64,000 nucleotides of DNA from SMYC01 sp965197495 (GCA_965197495.1 OZ240210.1:3286001-3350000), one strand, 5' to 3'. Counted from the stretch's first letter, positions 1 to 9,302 are shown. Numbers and translations are program-made. The notes: generated by a model from the letters alone, not told the origin.

Positions 1-108
1 TTGTGAGCACGTACAAACGTGGAGCGGCGTTTTCCACAATCGCTTGGAAAACGCTTCGCGTTTCCCACGAGCGCCCACAGGCCCCTCCTGATATATATAC
101 AAGAAAGA

Positions 109-700
109 CTGAGCGCGTGCGCTCCATCGCCTAAAGGCGATGGGTTCACGTCGCCGACTAAAGTCGGCTTGTCCTTGCCTCGTTTCACTACTCACTGACC
201 TTGAAAGAATCGTCGTCCTGGGGCACGGCACCCTGCAACTCTATATACTTCGCTATCACCTCATCCGTCACGTTGCCCGTTGTCACCACGAAGTAACCCC
301 GTGCCCGTAGGTGCCGACCCCAGAACTCCTTCCGCATCGTCCGTAAGTCGCGCATCAGACGATTCGACGTCTTACCCTTGATCAACTGCATCACTCGACT
401 CGGCGACAAATTCGGCGGCACGCTCAGCAACAGGTGCACGTGCTCAGGCCGCACATGACCCTTCAGTATTTCTATCTGGTTCCGAGCACAGATCTCCCGG
501 ATGAGATCCCGGAGACGAACCGCTACATCCCCTCTCAAGGCCGGCTTGCGGTACTTCGTGATAAATACGAAGTGATAGTTTAACTGGTACGTCGTGTGCG
601 ATGATTTACGATATCCTTTCACCTGGGGATCGTACCCCAAGCCTCCTAAAGGCTTCGCCTAAAGGCGAGGGATTTCAACCATCCCCGAGTGGGACATTAA
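109..700 (-). mobile_element. IS200/IS605-like element, 592 bp, inverted relative to the other copies
   Basis: The 592-bp unit starts CTGAGCGCG and ends GACATTAA. It carries short hairpins at both ends (CGCCTAAAGGCG at about 130-141 and again near 656-667), as expected for single-strand transposing elements without terminal inverted repeats. It has one gene, tnpA, and no tnpB. Compared with copy 3 (35519-36110) the flanking ISL3 bases are exactly the same, but the unit lies in the opposite orientation relative to the ISL3 transposase. Confidence 0.85.
188..640 (-). CDS. tnpA: IS200/IS605-family transposase TnpA (Y1 HUH enzyme)
   Basis: The 150-residue protein is a typical length for a single-domain Y1 transposase, which cuts and joins single-stranded DNA through a tyrosine and a His-x-His metal site. 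The HUH motif is visible as PEHVHLLLSVPP near residues 65-76. The likely nucleophile tyrosine is in the helix after VTDEVIAKYIELQ near residue 132. The same 150-aa protein with one substitution is encoded at 35598-36050, and a broken version lies at 17094-19259. It appears intact. There is no accessory TnpB, so this is the IS200-like rather than the IS605-like arrangement. Confidence 0.92.
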   Translation of the reverse strand: MGYDPQVKGYRKSSHTTYQLNYHFVFITKYRKPALRGDVAVRLRDLIREICARNQIEILKGHVRPEHVHLLLSVPPNLSPSRVMQLIKGKTSNRLMRDLRTMRKEFWGRHLRARGYFVVTTGNVTDEVIAKYIELQGAVPQDDDSFKVSE

Positions 701-956
701 TTCATATGGAATAAGAAAGAGGGGGCTCGATTAGTGGAGGCTATGGAAAACGCCCTTCCAGGCTTCGAAGAGAACTCAGTCGTGAGCAAGGTCTGAACGA
801 CCAGAACCGTGGGGGCGTTTCCCACAGCCTCGTCTCCCGCTGAGGGGCAGTGGCATTTGGTGAGGCCCGTGGGTTGAGAGGGTAAGCCATGTGTAGATGC
901 GCATCGGCGAGAACGCTAGAATCTTTTTTTCCGAAAGAGAAAAGAGCGTTCCCGCG

Positions 957-2370
957 ATGCGCGTTACTACGTTAGTCAACAAGCTCATCGGATTGCAAGG
1001 CCTGTGGGTCCGAGGTTTCCACTTCCAGGCGGACAAAGCCAGAGTGGTGGTGGATGTAGTACCACGGAGGAGGAAGCCTCTGTGCGGGATTTGCGGACGA
1101 AAGGTCCGCAAGAACAAAGATCGCTACAATCGCTACTGGCGGCACTTGGACCTGTTCGGAGTCCGGACCTATCTTCGCTACTCGATCCGACGAGTGGTAT
1201 GTCGGCGGTGTGGAGTGGTCAGAGAAAAGGTGCCTTGGGCCGACAAGGGAAGCCGCTTTACCAAAAGCTTCGAACAAGAGGTAGCGTGGCTGGCACAGAG
1301 GACGGACGTCAGCGCCGTAGCGAACTATTTCCGAGTGACGTGGCGTTCGGTGCGACGGATCATCCAGCGAGTGGTTGCCGAGCAGCGGGATGAGCGGCGC
1401 GAGCTCGATGGATTGCGGGTGATTGGGATGGACGAGATCAGCTACCGCAAACGCCACAAGTACTTAACCCTAATCGCAAAATCTTCGAAGCACGAAAACG
1501 CGAAACAGCCGCACTGGGCGCAGGCGAGAAGCTCGTGCTGGGGCACCCGCTCGCCGCCACTATAGGTGATTCTGCACGGTGTATGCAGAACCTGGAAAAG
1601 GTGCTACTCACGGGGCCAAAGACCTCAGACACGGTGACGTTTATTTGCGATTAGGGTTAACAGTGGTAATAGACCATCTCAGCGGCCGGGTCGTCTGGGC
1701 GGGAAAGGAGCGCAAGGCCAAGACGCTGCTGCGGTTTTTCCGCAAGCTCGGACCACAAAGAGCCGCGGAGCTCGAAGCGGTCAGCATGGACATGTGGGAG
1801 CCGTACATAACTGTCGTCGGCAAAAAGGCTCCTCAGGCACGGGTGATCTTTGACCGCTTCCACATCGTCAAGCATCTGAACGAGGCCGTGGATAAGACCC
1901 GGCGCGAGCTGGTGCGCGAGCTCAAAGGGACTGCCCGACGCAACCTCAAGAACACCAAGTTTCCCCTTCTCAAGGCCAAACACAACCGCAGCGCGAAAGA
2001 CAAACGGGTACTCCGCGAGCAGGTGCGAGCTAATCGTCGCCTCTACCGCGCCATGCTTCTGCGCGACGACTTCATGGACCTCTACACCTACAAAACCGAG
2101 ACATGGGCCAAGAAGTTTCTCCGAGGATGGCTGCGGCGCGCTATGAGCTCGAGGATAGAGCCCGTCAAACGCGCGGCGAAGATGATCCGCAGCCACTTCG
2201 ATGGCGTCATCGCGTGGGTCACGTGGAGACTCAGCAACGGCCGACTCGAAGGAATGAACAACAAAATCCGGCTGCTGAGCCACCGCAGCTTTGGACTCCA
2301 CTCTGCCGAAGCTCTCATCAGTCTCGTCTACTTAAACTGTGGCGGTCTCACCCTCGAGAGGATCCACTGA
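957..2370 (+). pseudogene. ISL3-family transposase, interrupted by a 189-bp element
   Basis: The reading frame matches the intact 406-residue transposase at 34042-35262. It has an N-terminal zinc-binding segment (CGICGRK, then VCRRCGVV), a helix-turn-helix region (WRSVRRIIQRV) and the DDE core with IGMDEISY, VSMDMWEPY and the final GRLEGMNNK. The frame is lost after the codons for RKRHKYLT because 189 bp plus a 4-bp target duplication (193 bp in total) are inserted at 1464-1660. The frame resumes with VVIDHLSG. Removing the insert restores an uninterrupted gene. The start at 957 (MRVTTLVNK) is preferred over the upstream ATG at 897. The stop TGA at 2368-2370 is followed one base later by an ATG inside the element end. 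Confidence 0.88.
1468..1656. mobile_element. 189-bp MITE-like element with TTAA target duplication
   Basis: The insert has perfect 13-bp terminal inverted repeats (CCCTAATCGCAAA at the left, TTTGCGATTAGGG at the right). It is flanked by TTAA at 1464-1467 and 1657-1660, while the uninterrupted transposase copies have a single TTAA at this spot. TTAA is palindromic, so the duplication could also be TA with a 14-bp repeat, which would suit an IS630/Tc1-mariner-type mobiliser. The inside is GC-rich and has internal dyads, for example TTCTGCA/TGCAGAA near 1570-1590 and GGCGAG/CTCGCC near 1520-1556. No transposase fits inside and no second copy is in the window. Confidence 0.85.
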
Positions 2371-2796
2371 AATGGCAGGAGAGGCACAGTTTTTATCACG
2401 TCACGAGGATCGAATCACAGGGGTACTGAGCGGATTCGACCGGTTGGTGTTCCGCGGAACCCTACGCCACATTTCTTATACGGACGGCATGGGTAAGTAC
2501 CTTTCCTACCAGAAAATCCTTCTGAAGGAGTTCGCGGAGTTCGCACTGCAGCGTACCTCCGAGCTCAAGCAGGCCTTGTATCAGCAGGCGGAGTGACTCG
2601 AGCGTCCGGTCGTCTATCTGGAGTCTTCCCGTAAGAACAAGGAGGCCATCGCACGCGAGATTGCACAACAAGACAATGTCCGCAGTGGTCTCATCGCAGT
2701 GCTGAGCTGCGTGGAACCTTGTATCACCTTCAGCATACGTCGCAACCGCCAGAAGAAGCGGTTGGAGCTCGTGCAATCCCTCAGAAAGTGCCTAAA

Positions 2797-5008
2797 CTGA
2801 AGTTCCTTGCTGAAAAAACCAAGATCCGGTGTTGATCCAATAAGATAGATGGAATCAATGGTGCTGGCTTCTGTCTACACGGTGATACCTTTGAGCAAGT
2901 CGTAGGCTCTCTGCTGTTTCGAGTCCGGAGTTGTCGTGACATCGAAGGTGGGCTCGTCGGGTCCGGCTTCCGGTCGCCGACATTTGTTTCGGACGATGTT
3001 GCTGAGAAGGCGCAGCAGCGTGCGGAAGCTGGAAGCTGGTCTCCCATCGTCAAGCTTCTTGGTGTGTATCTTGCGCAGGGCTGCGTCGGAGCGTTGCGCC
3101 GGAGCGACGGGGTCACGCTCGGCCTTCGCCTGCTGCTCCTCGTCAGAGAATACTAGCGGGCGCCAAACCTCCATCATGTGCCACAGGACGTAGTAGGCCA
3201 GCATGCACAAGAAGATGTGCGCCCGGACTCGGTTTTCGCGCCGGTGACGAATCGGCCGCACCTTTAGGTCCATGCTCTTGAAGGAACGAAACGCCCTCTC
3301 GACCTGGGTCAGCAACTTGTAGCTGCGCACTGTGTCGTCGGTTTTCATCCGCTGCTCAGCAAGACTGGTGCGGATCACGTAGATGCCGTCAAGGGCAGCT
3401 TCCGTAGTGACCTTTGTGTCGTCGATTTCGAAGCTAAAGCGGTCGTCGCGAATGTCCAGCTTGAAGTGCTTGCCGACTTTGTACTTGTTGAGAACTTTAC
3501 CTACCCGCACACCGATTTTATCTTTACCATGCAGCTGGCCTCGCCCGATCCGTTGGCGAATCCGTTCCAACTGCTTAACGATCGTCCCCATGTGTCGCTT
3601 CCACCGCTGGAGCCGTTTGTTGGCGAGCTCAGAGTTGCCGTTGGCGAGGCGCGAGGCGTCGGCAGCCATCGTTGTCTCGTCTAGCTCGAAGTCGAAACCG
3701 TCGTCACGGATGTCGAGCCTATAGTACTTGCCGACCTTGTACTTGTTGAGGAGCTTTTTCACCGTAGCACGGATGTCCTCCTTACCGTGCAAACGGCGCC
3801 GCTCGACCATCCGACAAACCTTCTCCAGCTCCTTGCAGGTTGCTTCGAGCAGAGCACGACGCTTGTGACGCCGCCTCTCGGCCAGCTCCGGATTGCGGCA
3901 AGCGACCAGCCTCTCGTTGGGGAAATCCGGGTGCGTCAACTCAAACAGGTTCCGCCTGTCGAATAGCCCCATCTGGATCACCCCATCGTTAATGAGCTTG
4001 CGAATCGGTTCGGGACGCAGAGCGGTAATCCAGTCGATACCGTCCATCTCCCGTAACTCGTCGATCTGGGTCTGGGTGATCATTCCGCGGTCGCCCACCA
4101 TCACAAACTGCTCGATGCCGAACCGCTCTTGCGCATTTTCTACCTGAGGCAACAGCGTTTTGGGATCGCCCGTGTTGCCCTCAAAGACGGATACCGACAC
4201 GGGGATGCCGCGTTCGTTGGTCAGCAGGCCGTAGTTGACCTGCAGCTTGCCTTTCTTGCCGTCACGGTTGTATCCGAGCCTGGCCAGCGGACAACTCACC
4301 CCCTCGAAGTAGCTTGAGGTTAGGTCATAGAGCGCGAGGCCGTCGTTTTGAAGATGGCGCGCCGCGAGTTTCTTTTCGATGACCTCCTGGCGTTTGAGAA
4401 CCCAGTCCATGGCGGCATAGAGATCGTCTTCGTCGGCATCGCTCACCCCCAGGATTTCGGGCAGTGTGGTTGTGTGCCACCACAGGCTAGTCGCCAGCTT
4501 CGACTGCGGTTCGAGGATCCGGGCGACTACCATGGCCACGACCAAATCCCGCTCTGGTGAGTGTCGAGAGCCAACGAGTTTTTCGAAACCGAGCTGTCTC
4601 ATGGCACTGAGCACCGCGTCGACGTGGCCATGGTGCCGGGAGCCGTTCTCGACGATTTCGAAGGCGTCTTCGAGCGAAACGAGCTTTTGCCCCTTGAGTA
4701 TGCGTCGGATGGCATCGACCTGCTCGCTCGGCAGTTTGGACAGGTTGGCAAGTGTGCGCTTGCGCGGTTTCTTGCTCTTGGCATCCCGATAGGACTCACG
4801 GAGCAAAACGGCGGGTTTGGAGTTGCGGTTGGGCACGATATCGATATGCATGGCTACTATATACACTATATAAGCATATATAACAATAACAAATAAAATA
4901 CAACATGGCTACCAATTGCAGGCAAAAATCACACCTCTAGCGCTGTAACTCCATGCGACTAAAGGTACTTTACCGAAGCGTGGGAGGACTTACTGGGCAG
5001 AACTTCAG
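2797..5008 (-). mobile_element. IS1634-like element IS-A, copy 1 (2212 bp)
   Basis: The termini are CTGAAGTTC at 2797 and GAACTTCAG at 5008. The 6-bp duplication CCTAAA lies at 2791-2796 and 5009-5014; the uninterrupted gene X copy has a single CCTAAA. The length is identical to IS-A copy 3 (57180-59391). It carries one long transposase gene on the minus strand. IS1634-family elements usually make short duplications of about 5-6 bp, which fits. Confidence 0.9.
2875..4866 (-). CDS. IS1634-family (IS4-related) DDE transposase, 663 aa, with duplicated insertion domain
   Basis: The protein has the family layout: a small N-terminal region (IVPNRNSKPAVLLRESYR), then the catalytic core with DLTSSYFEG near residue 190 (first Asp), VMVGDRGMITQ near 255 (second Asp), and LLTQVERAFRSFKSMDL near 550 (Glu). 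Between the second Asp and the Glu sits an insertion domain present twice in tandem: one repeat contains NKYKVGKYYRLDIRDDGF and the next NKYKVGKHFKLDIRDDRF. The related IS-B transposase (60699-62378, 559 aa) has only one. The gene is intact, and an almost identical copy is at 57258-59249. It starts with ATG about 140 bp inside the element end. Confidence 0.92.
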   Translation of the reverse strand: MYIVAMHIDIVPNRNSKPAVLLRESYRDAKSKKPRKRTLANLSKLPSEQVDAIRRILKGQKLVSLEDAFEIVENGSRHHGHVDAVLSAMRQLGFEKLVGSRHSPERDLVVAMVVARILEPQSKLATSLWWHTTTLPEILGVSDADEDDLYAAMDWVLKRQEVIEKKLAARHLQNDGLALYDLTSSYFEGVSCPLARLGYNRDGKKGKLQVNYGLLTNERGIPVSVSVFEGNTGDPKTLLPQVENAQERFGIEQFVMVGDRGMITQTQIDELREMDGIDWITALRPEPIRKLINDGVIQMGLFDRRNLFELTHPDFPNERLVACRNPELAERRRHKRRALLEATCKELEKVCRMVERRRLHGKEDIRATVKKLLNKYKVGKYYRLDIRDDGFDFELDETTMAADASRLANGNSELANKRLQRWKRHMGTIVKQLERIRQRIGRGQLHGKDKIGVRVGKVLNKYKVGKHFKLDIRDDRFSFEIDDTKVTTEAALDGIYVIRTSLAEQRMKTDDTVRSYKLLTQVERAFRSFKSMDLKVRPIRHRRENRVRAHIFLCMLAYYVLWHMMEVWRPLVFSDEEQQAKAERDPVAPAQRSDAALRKIHTKKLDDGRPASSFRTLLRLLSNIVRNKCRRPEAGPDEPTFDVTTTPDSKQQRAYDLLKGITV

Positions 5009-6148
5009 CCTAAACTTTTACCACTACTGCATGGACCCTATTTTTGGTTTCATGCATGCCCGTATCCAAAGCTGGTTTCCATTCAATGTTCAGGTCTACG
5101 TCAACGGCCGTGAATGGCTCGCCGTTGAGATGGATAAGGCTGGCATTCAATATCGGCGCCGGGAAAACTGCTTTACCTGGGTTGAGGATGCCCACGCGGC
5201 ACAGCAGCTTCTCGATGAGCAGCTCAAAACCAACTGGCCTCACATCCTGAATCGCCTGAGTCGATTCGTCAATCCATTGCAAGACAAATTATTCCCGCCG
5301 AGTGGCCTCGACTACTACTGGAGTGTCTACAGCAGCGAATGGGCCACCGACGTCACGTTTCGTAACAGCTCTAGCCTCGCGGAGATCTATCCCGCTCTTG
5401 TACATCATGCGATCACAAACTTTTCGAGCCCCGACGTGATGCGCTTTCTCGGAAAACGGATTCGAACCGACTTTTCAGGGGAAGTCGTCAGCCGATTTCG
5501 CCACCGGCCCGAGGGTCTGCGTATCAAACATGCCCTCGACCTCAATTCCGTCAAACTCTACGACAAACAAGGTTCCGTGCTCCGTGTGGAGACAACCATC
5601 CAGCGTGCCGAGGGTATGCGCTGCTACCGGCCAAAGGAAGGCGACCCCAACGGCCCTCTCGAGTGGCGTCCGCTCCGTCGTGGCATCGCAGACCTGCATC
5701 GTCGTGCCCAGCTCTCCCAGGACTCCAATGAGCGCTACCTCGACGCTCTCGCCGCTTGTGATACCTCAACCCCACTCGGTCGACTCCTCGCTCGCGTCAG
5801 CCAAAAAACTCAATGGAATGGCTCCACCCTCCGAGCTCTTCGCCCTTGGGACGCTCTGGACGCCCGACTCCTCGCCGCTATTTCCCGTGGAGAGTTTCAT
5901 CTGCGAGGCTTTCGCAACAGGGAACTCCGTGCCTTGCTCTTTCCCAAGACCTCGGACGACCCTCTCGAAACCAGGCGGCTAAGCGGACGCGTCACCCGGC
6001 TCATTCGCATCCTCCGAGCCCACCGTCTTGTCAAAAAAGTTCCCAAAACTTTCGCTACAGACTCACAAAGCGCGGTCAGCAACTTTGCTCCGCATTACTT
6101 ACCGCAAACTCTCTCTCCCTCGATAAACTCCACGCTGCTGCCGCATGA

Positions 6149-6470
6149 TTTTTCTTCTTCTCAAAACAAGCTTTTCAGGGTTAGTAGTACAGAGTTTCGA
6201 AAACACTTACCGTTTCCGCTGGGCGCGACGAGATCTTCCAGGGAGCTCACGACGTCATCGTCCGCCGGGATGACGCTGCTAGCAGCGTCGAACACAGAGG
6301 CAACAATGGAGCCCGCCGAGTGCTCTTCGCTCGCTCTCGCTTTCTTGCGGCTCTGCCGCGCTGTGCCTCTGTGGCCATCCCCTTTGGTTGCGGCCGCAGG
6401 CTGCGCTTGGGCGAAGTTCGAAGAGGTGGGGATAGGAGGAGAGGTGGGGATAAGAAATAACCTGTTGCCA
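6149..6470. other. Non-coding junction between gene X copy 1 and chromosome
   Basis: Homology with gene X copy 2 stops at 6194 (CAGAG), so unique sequence begins at 6195. I see no gene here. There is a perfect 8-bp hairpin GACGCTGC-TA-GCAGCGTC at 6272-6289. An inverted pair CACAGAGGCA/TGCCTCTGTG lies near 6292 and 6364. The segment GCTGTGCCTCTGTGGCCAT resembles the sequence beside gene X copy 2 and at 20109-20124. Two imperfect copies of AGAGGTGGGGATA occur near 6420-6450. Confidence 0.5.
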
Positions 6471-8312
6471 TCACTCGGGGATTTCGAGGAGGTCGGGGAC
6501 GGCGTCTAGAGGGGAGCCTTCGGTATCGTCATCGGGGCGTCGGGGTTCGATGAGAAAGTTTTTGTAGGACGAGATGAAGGTCACGGGTTGGGAGCGCAGC
6601 AGATCTTCTTCGAGCGCTTCCGTCAGGAGGATCCCGTTCATGTCGTGGCCTCGCGGAAGGCCCATCAGATAGAGAAGCGTGGGCGTGATGTCGAGTACCG
6701 AGGCGCCGCGGATCTTGGCGCCGGCGGCGACTCCGGCACCATGGAAGATCAGAAGACCGTCCGGCGCGTCTTCGTGATACCCGGACAGATGGTCATTGCC
6801 TTTGAACAACTCGATCGCGCGCCGGGCGAGCGGGAGCGGGTCCATGCCGTGGCCCGAGACGACGACGAGCGTCTCGTCGTCGGATCGAGCTTGGATGTAG
6901 CCGCCTAGAATCGAGTCCAGACGACTGTAATACGTCTCGACGACGCGGCCATATTTTCGAATTTCGGCATCGCTGACGTCTCCGAAGCGATCGGGCGCCT
7001 GGTAGCGCATGAAGGTGTGGCCGATCGCGTCCAGTCCAAAGAAGTAGATCGCGTAGACATCGGGCCGCTCTTCATTACGCAGCAGTGTCCCGATGTTTTG
7101 GTAAGTCGTGTCGTCCGCGAGGGCCCGCCGGAGCTCCGTCTGCCAGGGGACGGTGTCTCCCGGGAGGTCGACCGAGCTGTCCACGAATGGGTCGAGCGTA
7201 GCGGCATCGATATCCTCCGGCAGGACCGCGTGGGGGCTGAGACGCGAAGTGAACTCCTCCGGATAAGTGAGATGGGGCAGGGGTGGGTCGAATCGCTCGC
7301 GCATCTGACGATGAAAGAACTCGGAGATGACGAAACCGTCGATATCCCCGGCCGGATAGGTCCCCCACCAACGCAGGAGCCCGACACGTAGGCCGAAGCG
7401 GCTCATGATGCTCCAGAACGGTTCTGCGCGACGCGATGCGCCTGTGACGGCGCTTCGATTCAAAGCACCGAGTCGATCGAGCGTTCGGAAATCGAGTCCG
7501 CGCGGGCGGAGCGAGAACGGCGTCTGGACCCACGCAAAGCGGTAACGGTAAAAAGCTTTGAGCCCATGCTCTCGGGGAAGCTTTCCGGTCGCGATGCTCG
7601 TCCAAACGGCGAGCGATTCCGTAGGGTACAGGGTTCTCAAAGCGCCCGAGGCGCCGCCCTCGATGAGGCGGGCAAAGTTCGGAAGCTTGCCTTCGGCCAC
7701 GGCTGGGAGCACGTAGGACAACGAGGCCCCTTCGATACCGATGATGGTCAGACGCCGCTTCGCGGGCGTGTCTTGAAGGGGCATGCGCGGCACGGCGTCT
7801 TCGGTCACGGGCTGGGGCCGCATGACGAGGGGCACTACCGTTGCGGCGATGACGAAGATGGTGGAGAGAGCATAGCTGATGGCCGCGCCCCGCCGCCCGA
7901 AGGAATAGTGGAAGAGCCCCACGACGAGCAGCACCAAAGCGGCCGCCGTGGCCACCGTGGCGGCGATGGCGACCCCCTGCAGCGTTTGCGACGGGATGGA
8001 CATGCGCAAATGCAGCAGGTTGTACCAGAGCAGGGTGGCGGCGCTCGCGAGCGCCAGCATCAAGAGCCACGTCAGCACTCTGAAAGACAACCAGGCCGGG
8101 CCGAGCCGCTTGCCACGGAAGGCTTCCACGACTCGTAGCAGCACCCAAAAGGCGAGACTTGCCGCGAGCCCGTAAGTAAGCACGAACGTGCCCCAGACCG
8201 AGAGCACCGTTTGAAAAGTATGGGGCACCTCGGGATTCAGCAAGAAAACGCACTCCGCCAAGAGCAGCGCCACGACCAGGCCGGCGACGAGGCAGTTTGT
8301 TGCTTTACGCAT
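6471..8312 (-). CDS. Membrane-anchored alkaline phosphatase/phosphodiesterase superfamily protein
   Basis: The 613-residue protein has about five hydrophobic segments in residues 5-170 and then a type I phosphodiesterase/nucleotide-pyrophosphatase-like domain. Recognisable motifs are TIIGIEGASLSYVLP, PTESLAVWTSIATGKLP (nucleophile region with the HG dipeptide that follows), FFGLDAIGHTF and VVVSGHGMDP. The last is normally SDHG in this superfamily, so a metal-binding Asp appears to be Gly here. It is the last gene of the lspA-lgt-rluD run, 18 bp after rluD. The substrate cannot be told; a role in modifying envelope lipids or glycans is a guess from the membrane anchor. Confidence 0.8.
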   Translation of the reverse strand: MRKATNCLVAGLVVALLLAECVFLLNPEVPHTFQTVLSVWGTFVLTYGLAASLAFWVLLRVVEAFRGKRLGPAWLSFRVLTWLLMLALASAATLLWYNLLHLRMSIPSQTLQGVAIAATVATAAALVLLVVGLFHYSFGRRGAAISYALSTIFVIAATVVPLVMRPQPVTEDAVPRMPLQDTPAKRRLTIIGIEGASLSYVLPAVAEGKLPNFARLIEGGASGALRTLYPTESLAVWTSIATGKLPREHGLKAFYRYRFAWVQTPFSLRPRGLDFRTLDRLGALNRSAVTGASRRAEPFWSIMSRFGLRVGLLRWWGTYPAGDIDGFVISEFFHRQMRERFDPPLPHLTYPEEFTSRLSPHAVLPEDIDAATLDPFVDSSVDLPGDTVPWQTELRRALADDTTYQNIGTLLRNEERPDVYAIYFFGLDAIGHTFMRYQAPDRFGDVSDAEIRKYGRVVETYYSRLDSILGGYIQARSDDETLVVVSGHGMDPLPLARRAIELFKGNDHLSGYHEDAPDGLLIFHGAGVAAGAKIRGASVLDITPTLLYLMGLPRGHDMNGILLTEALEEDLLRSQPVTFISSYKNFLIEPRRPDDDTEGSPLDAVPDLLEIPE

Positions 8313-8330
8313 TTCGTTGATGGCTTCCGG

Positions 8331-9302
8331 CTACCTGTTTCCTGCTACCTTTATCCGCCTCAGTTTTTCTAGGAGGTCGTTCATGTCATTGGGGATTGGG
8401 GCGGTCCAGTGCATCTTCTCGTCGGTCTTTGGGTGGATTAGAGTCAGGGACTCGGCGTGAAGGGCCGGGCGGGGGAACTCGCTCAGCCATTTGAAGGCGA
8501 GTGCTTCTTGTCCAGATGCTCGTTTTCGTGGCGCTCCGTAGTCTTGGTCGCCGGCGATCGGATAGCCAGCTTCGCTCAAGTGTACGCGTATTTGATGGGT
8601 GCGTCCCGTGTGTATTTGGATCGCTAGAAGCGCGCTGCGCGGAAGTTGTTCCAGGCGCTCGACCGTGCTCGTCGCCGATCTCGGGTGGTTGGTGCGCGTT
8701 GACATTTTGGTGCGGTGCAACCGGTCACGGCCGATGGCGCGGTCGATGACGAGGTGCTCGGGCACCACGCCGTGCACGACGGCCAGGTAGCGCTTGCGCA
8801 CGCGGCGTTCTTGAAACTGTGTGGCGAGATGTTGGTGCGCATGGTCGTGTTTGGCGACCACGAGCACGCCTGTCGTTCCCGAGTCCAGACGATGCACGAT
8901 TCCGGGCCGTTCCACGCCGCCGATGCCGCTCAAATCGTGGCAATGGGCCAAGAGCGCGTTCACCAGCGTTTTTGACGGATGACCCGGTGACGGATGCACC
9001 ACCATCCCTGCCGGCTTGTCGACGACAACGAGATGCTCATCTTCGTAGAGGATGGAAAGAGGGATGGCCTCGGCTTCCGGGCTTGCGGGCACCGAAGCGG
9101 GGATCACCACCTCCACGGACTCACCTTCGTGACAGAGGCGGGACGGTCGAGCGATTTTGCCGTCGACGCGTACCCGTCCGTCTTCGATCCACTTCCTGAC
9201 TCGAGCGCGGCTCACGTCTTCGAGGTGGCTCGCCACGGCTACATCGAGCCGGAGAGCCGATTCCGAGGGCTCGATCTTCCAGGCTTCTAGCCGTTCGCTC
9301 AC
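8331..9302 (-). CDS. rluD: RluD-type ribosomal large-subunit pseudouridine synthase
   Basis: The 323-residue enzyme isomerises uridines in 23S rRNA (the RluD target being the helix-69 uridines). It has an S4 RNA-binding domain at residues 18-75 and the catalytic motif GIVHRLDSGTTG, with the catalytic Asp at residue 140. GRTHQIRVHL near residue 235 is also typical. The start is GTG at 9302, which overlaps the lgt stop (GTGA). An ATG-free long extension upstream is the lgt gene in another frame. The last codons and the stop lie within a heptamer-type repeat (GGTAGCAGG), so the C-terminus may be an invaded end. Confidence 0.9.
   Translation of the reverse strand: MSERLEAWKIEPSESALRLDVAVASHLEDVSRARVRKWIEDGRVRVDGKIARPSRLCHEGESVEVVIPASVPASPEAEAIPLSILYEDEHLVVVDKPAGMVVHPSPGHPSKTLVNALLAHCHDLSGIGGVERPGIVHRLDSGTTGVLVVAKHDHAHQHLATQFQERRVRKRYLAVVHGVVPEHLVIDRAIGRDRLHRTKMSTRTNHPRSATSTVERLEQLPRSALLAIQIHTGRTHQIRVHLSEAGYPIAGDQDYGAPRKRASGQEALAFKWLSEFPRPALHAESLTLIHPKTDEKMHWTAPIPNDMNDLLEKLRRIKVAGNR

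Larger units (their letters stand above)
1..2385 (+). mobile_element. ISL3-family element, copy 1 (left end outside window)
   Basis: This is the same element as at 15528-19529 and 34027-36333. Its end at 2385 is GGAGAGGC, followed by ACAGTTTT at 2386-2393, the same 8-bp target duplication (as AAAACTGT) that flanks copy 2. It is inserted in the 5' part of gene X. It contains an inverted IS200-like unit (109-700), a transposase gene reading towards gene X, and a 189-bp mini-element (1468-1656) that breaks that transposase. The other terminus lies before base 1. ISL3 elements typically make 8-bp duplications, which fits. Confidence 0.85.
2372..6148 (+). pseudogene. Gene X copy 1 (unknown multicopy gene), multiply broken
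   Basis: This is the inverted, near-identical counterpart of the intact open frame at 13982-15541. Three lesions are visible. A TGA replaces the CGA codon at about 2596 (copy 2 reads AERLERPV). A 2.2-kb IS-A element with a CCTAAA duplication is inserted at 2797-5008. One T is missing from the run before CGCTACAG near 6052, which shifts the C-terminal frame. The first five codons (ATG GCA GGA GAG GCA) are supplied by the end of the ISL3 element; the true N-terminus was cut off by that insertion. The copy is non-functional. Confidence 0.85.

Noticed and set aside
1468..1656. Integron attC site or group II intron
   Set aside because: The palindromic ends superficially resemble attC core sites, but the perfect terminal repeat and TTAA duplication fit a transposon better, and no integrase or intron domains are seen.
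2790..5015. 8-bp target duplication GCCTAAAC for IS-A copy 1
   Set aside because: The outer bases belong to the 9-bp terminal repeat; the second complete copy (57174/59392) shows that only the 6-bp TTTAGG is duplicated.
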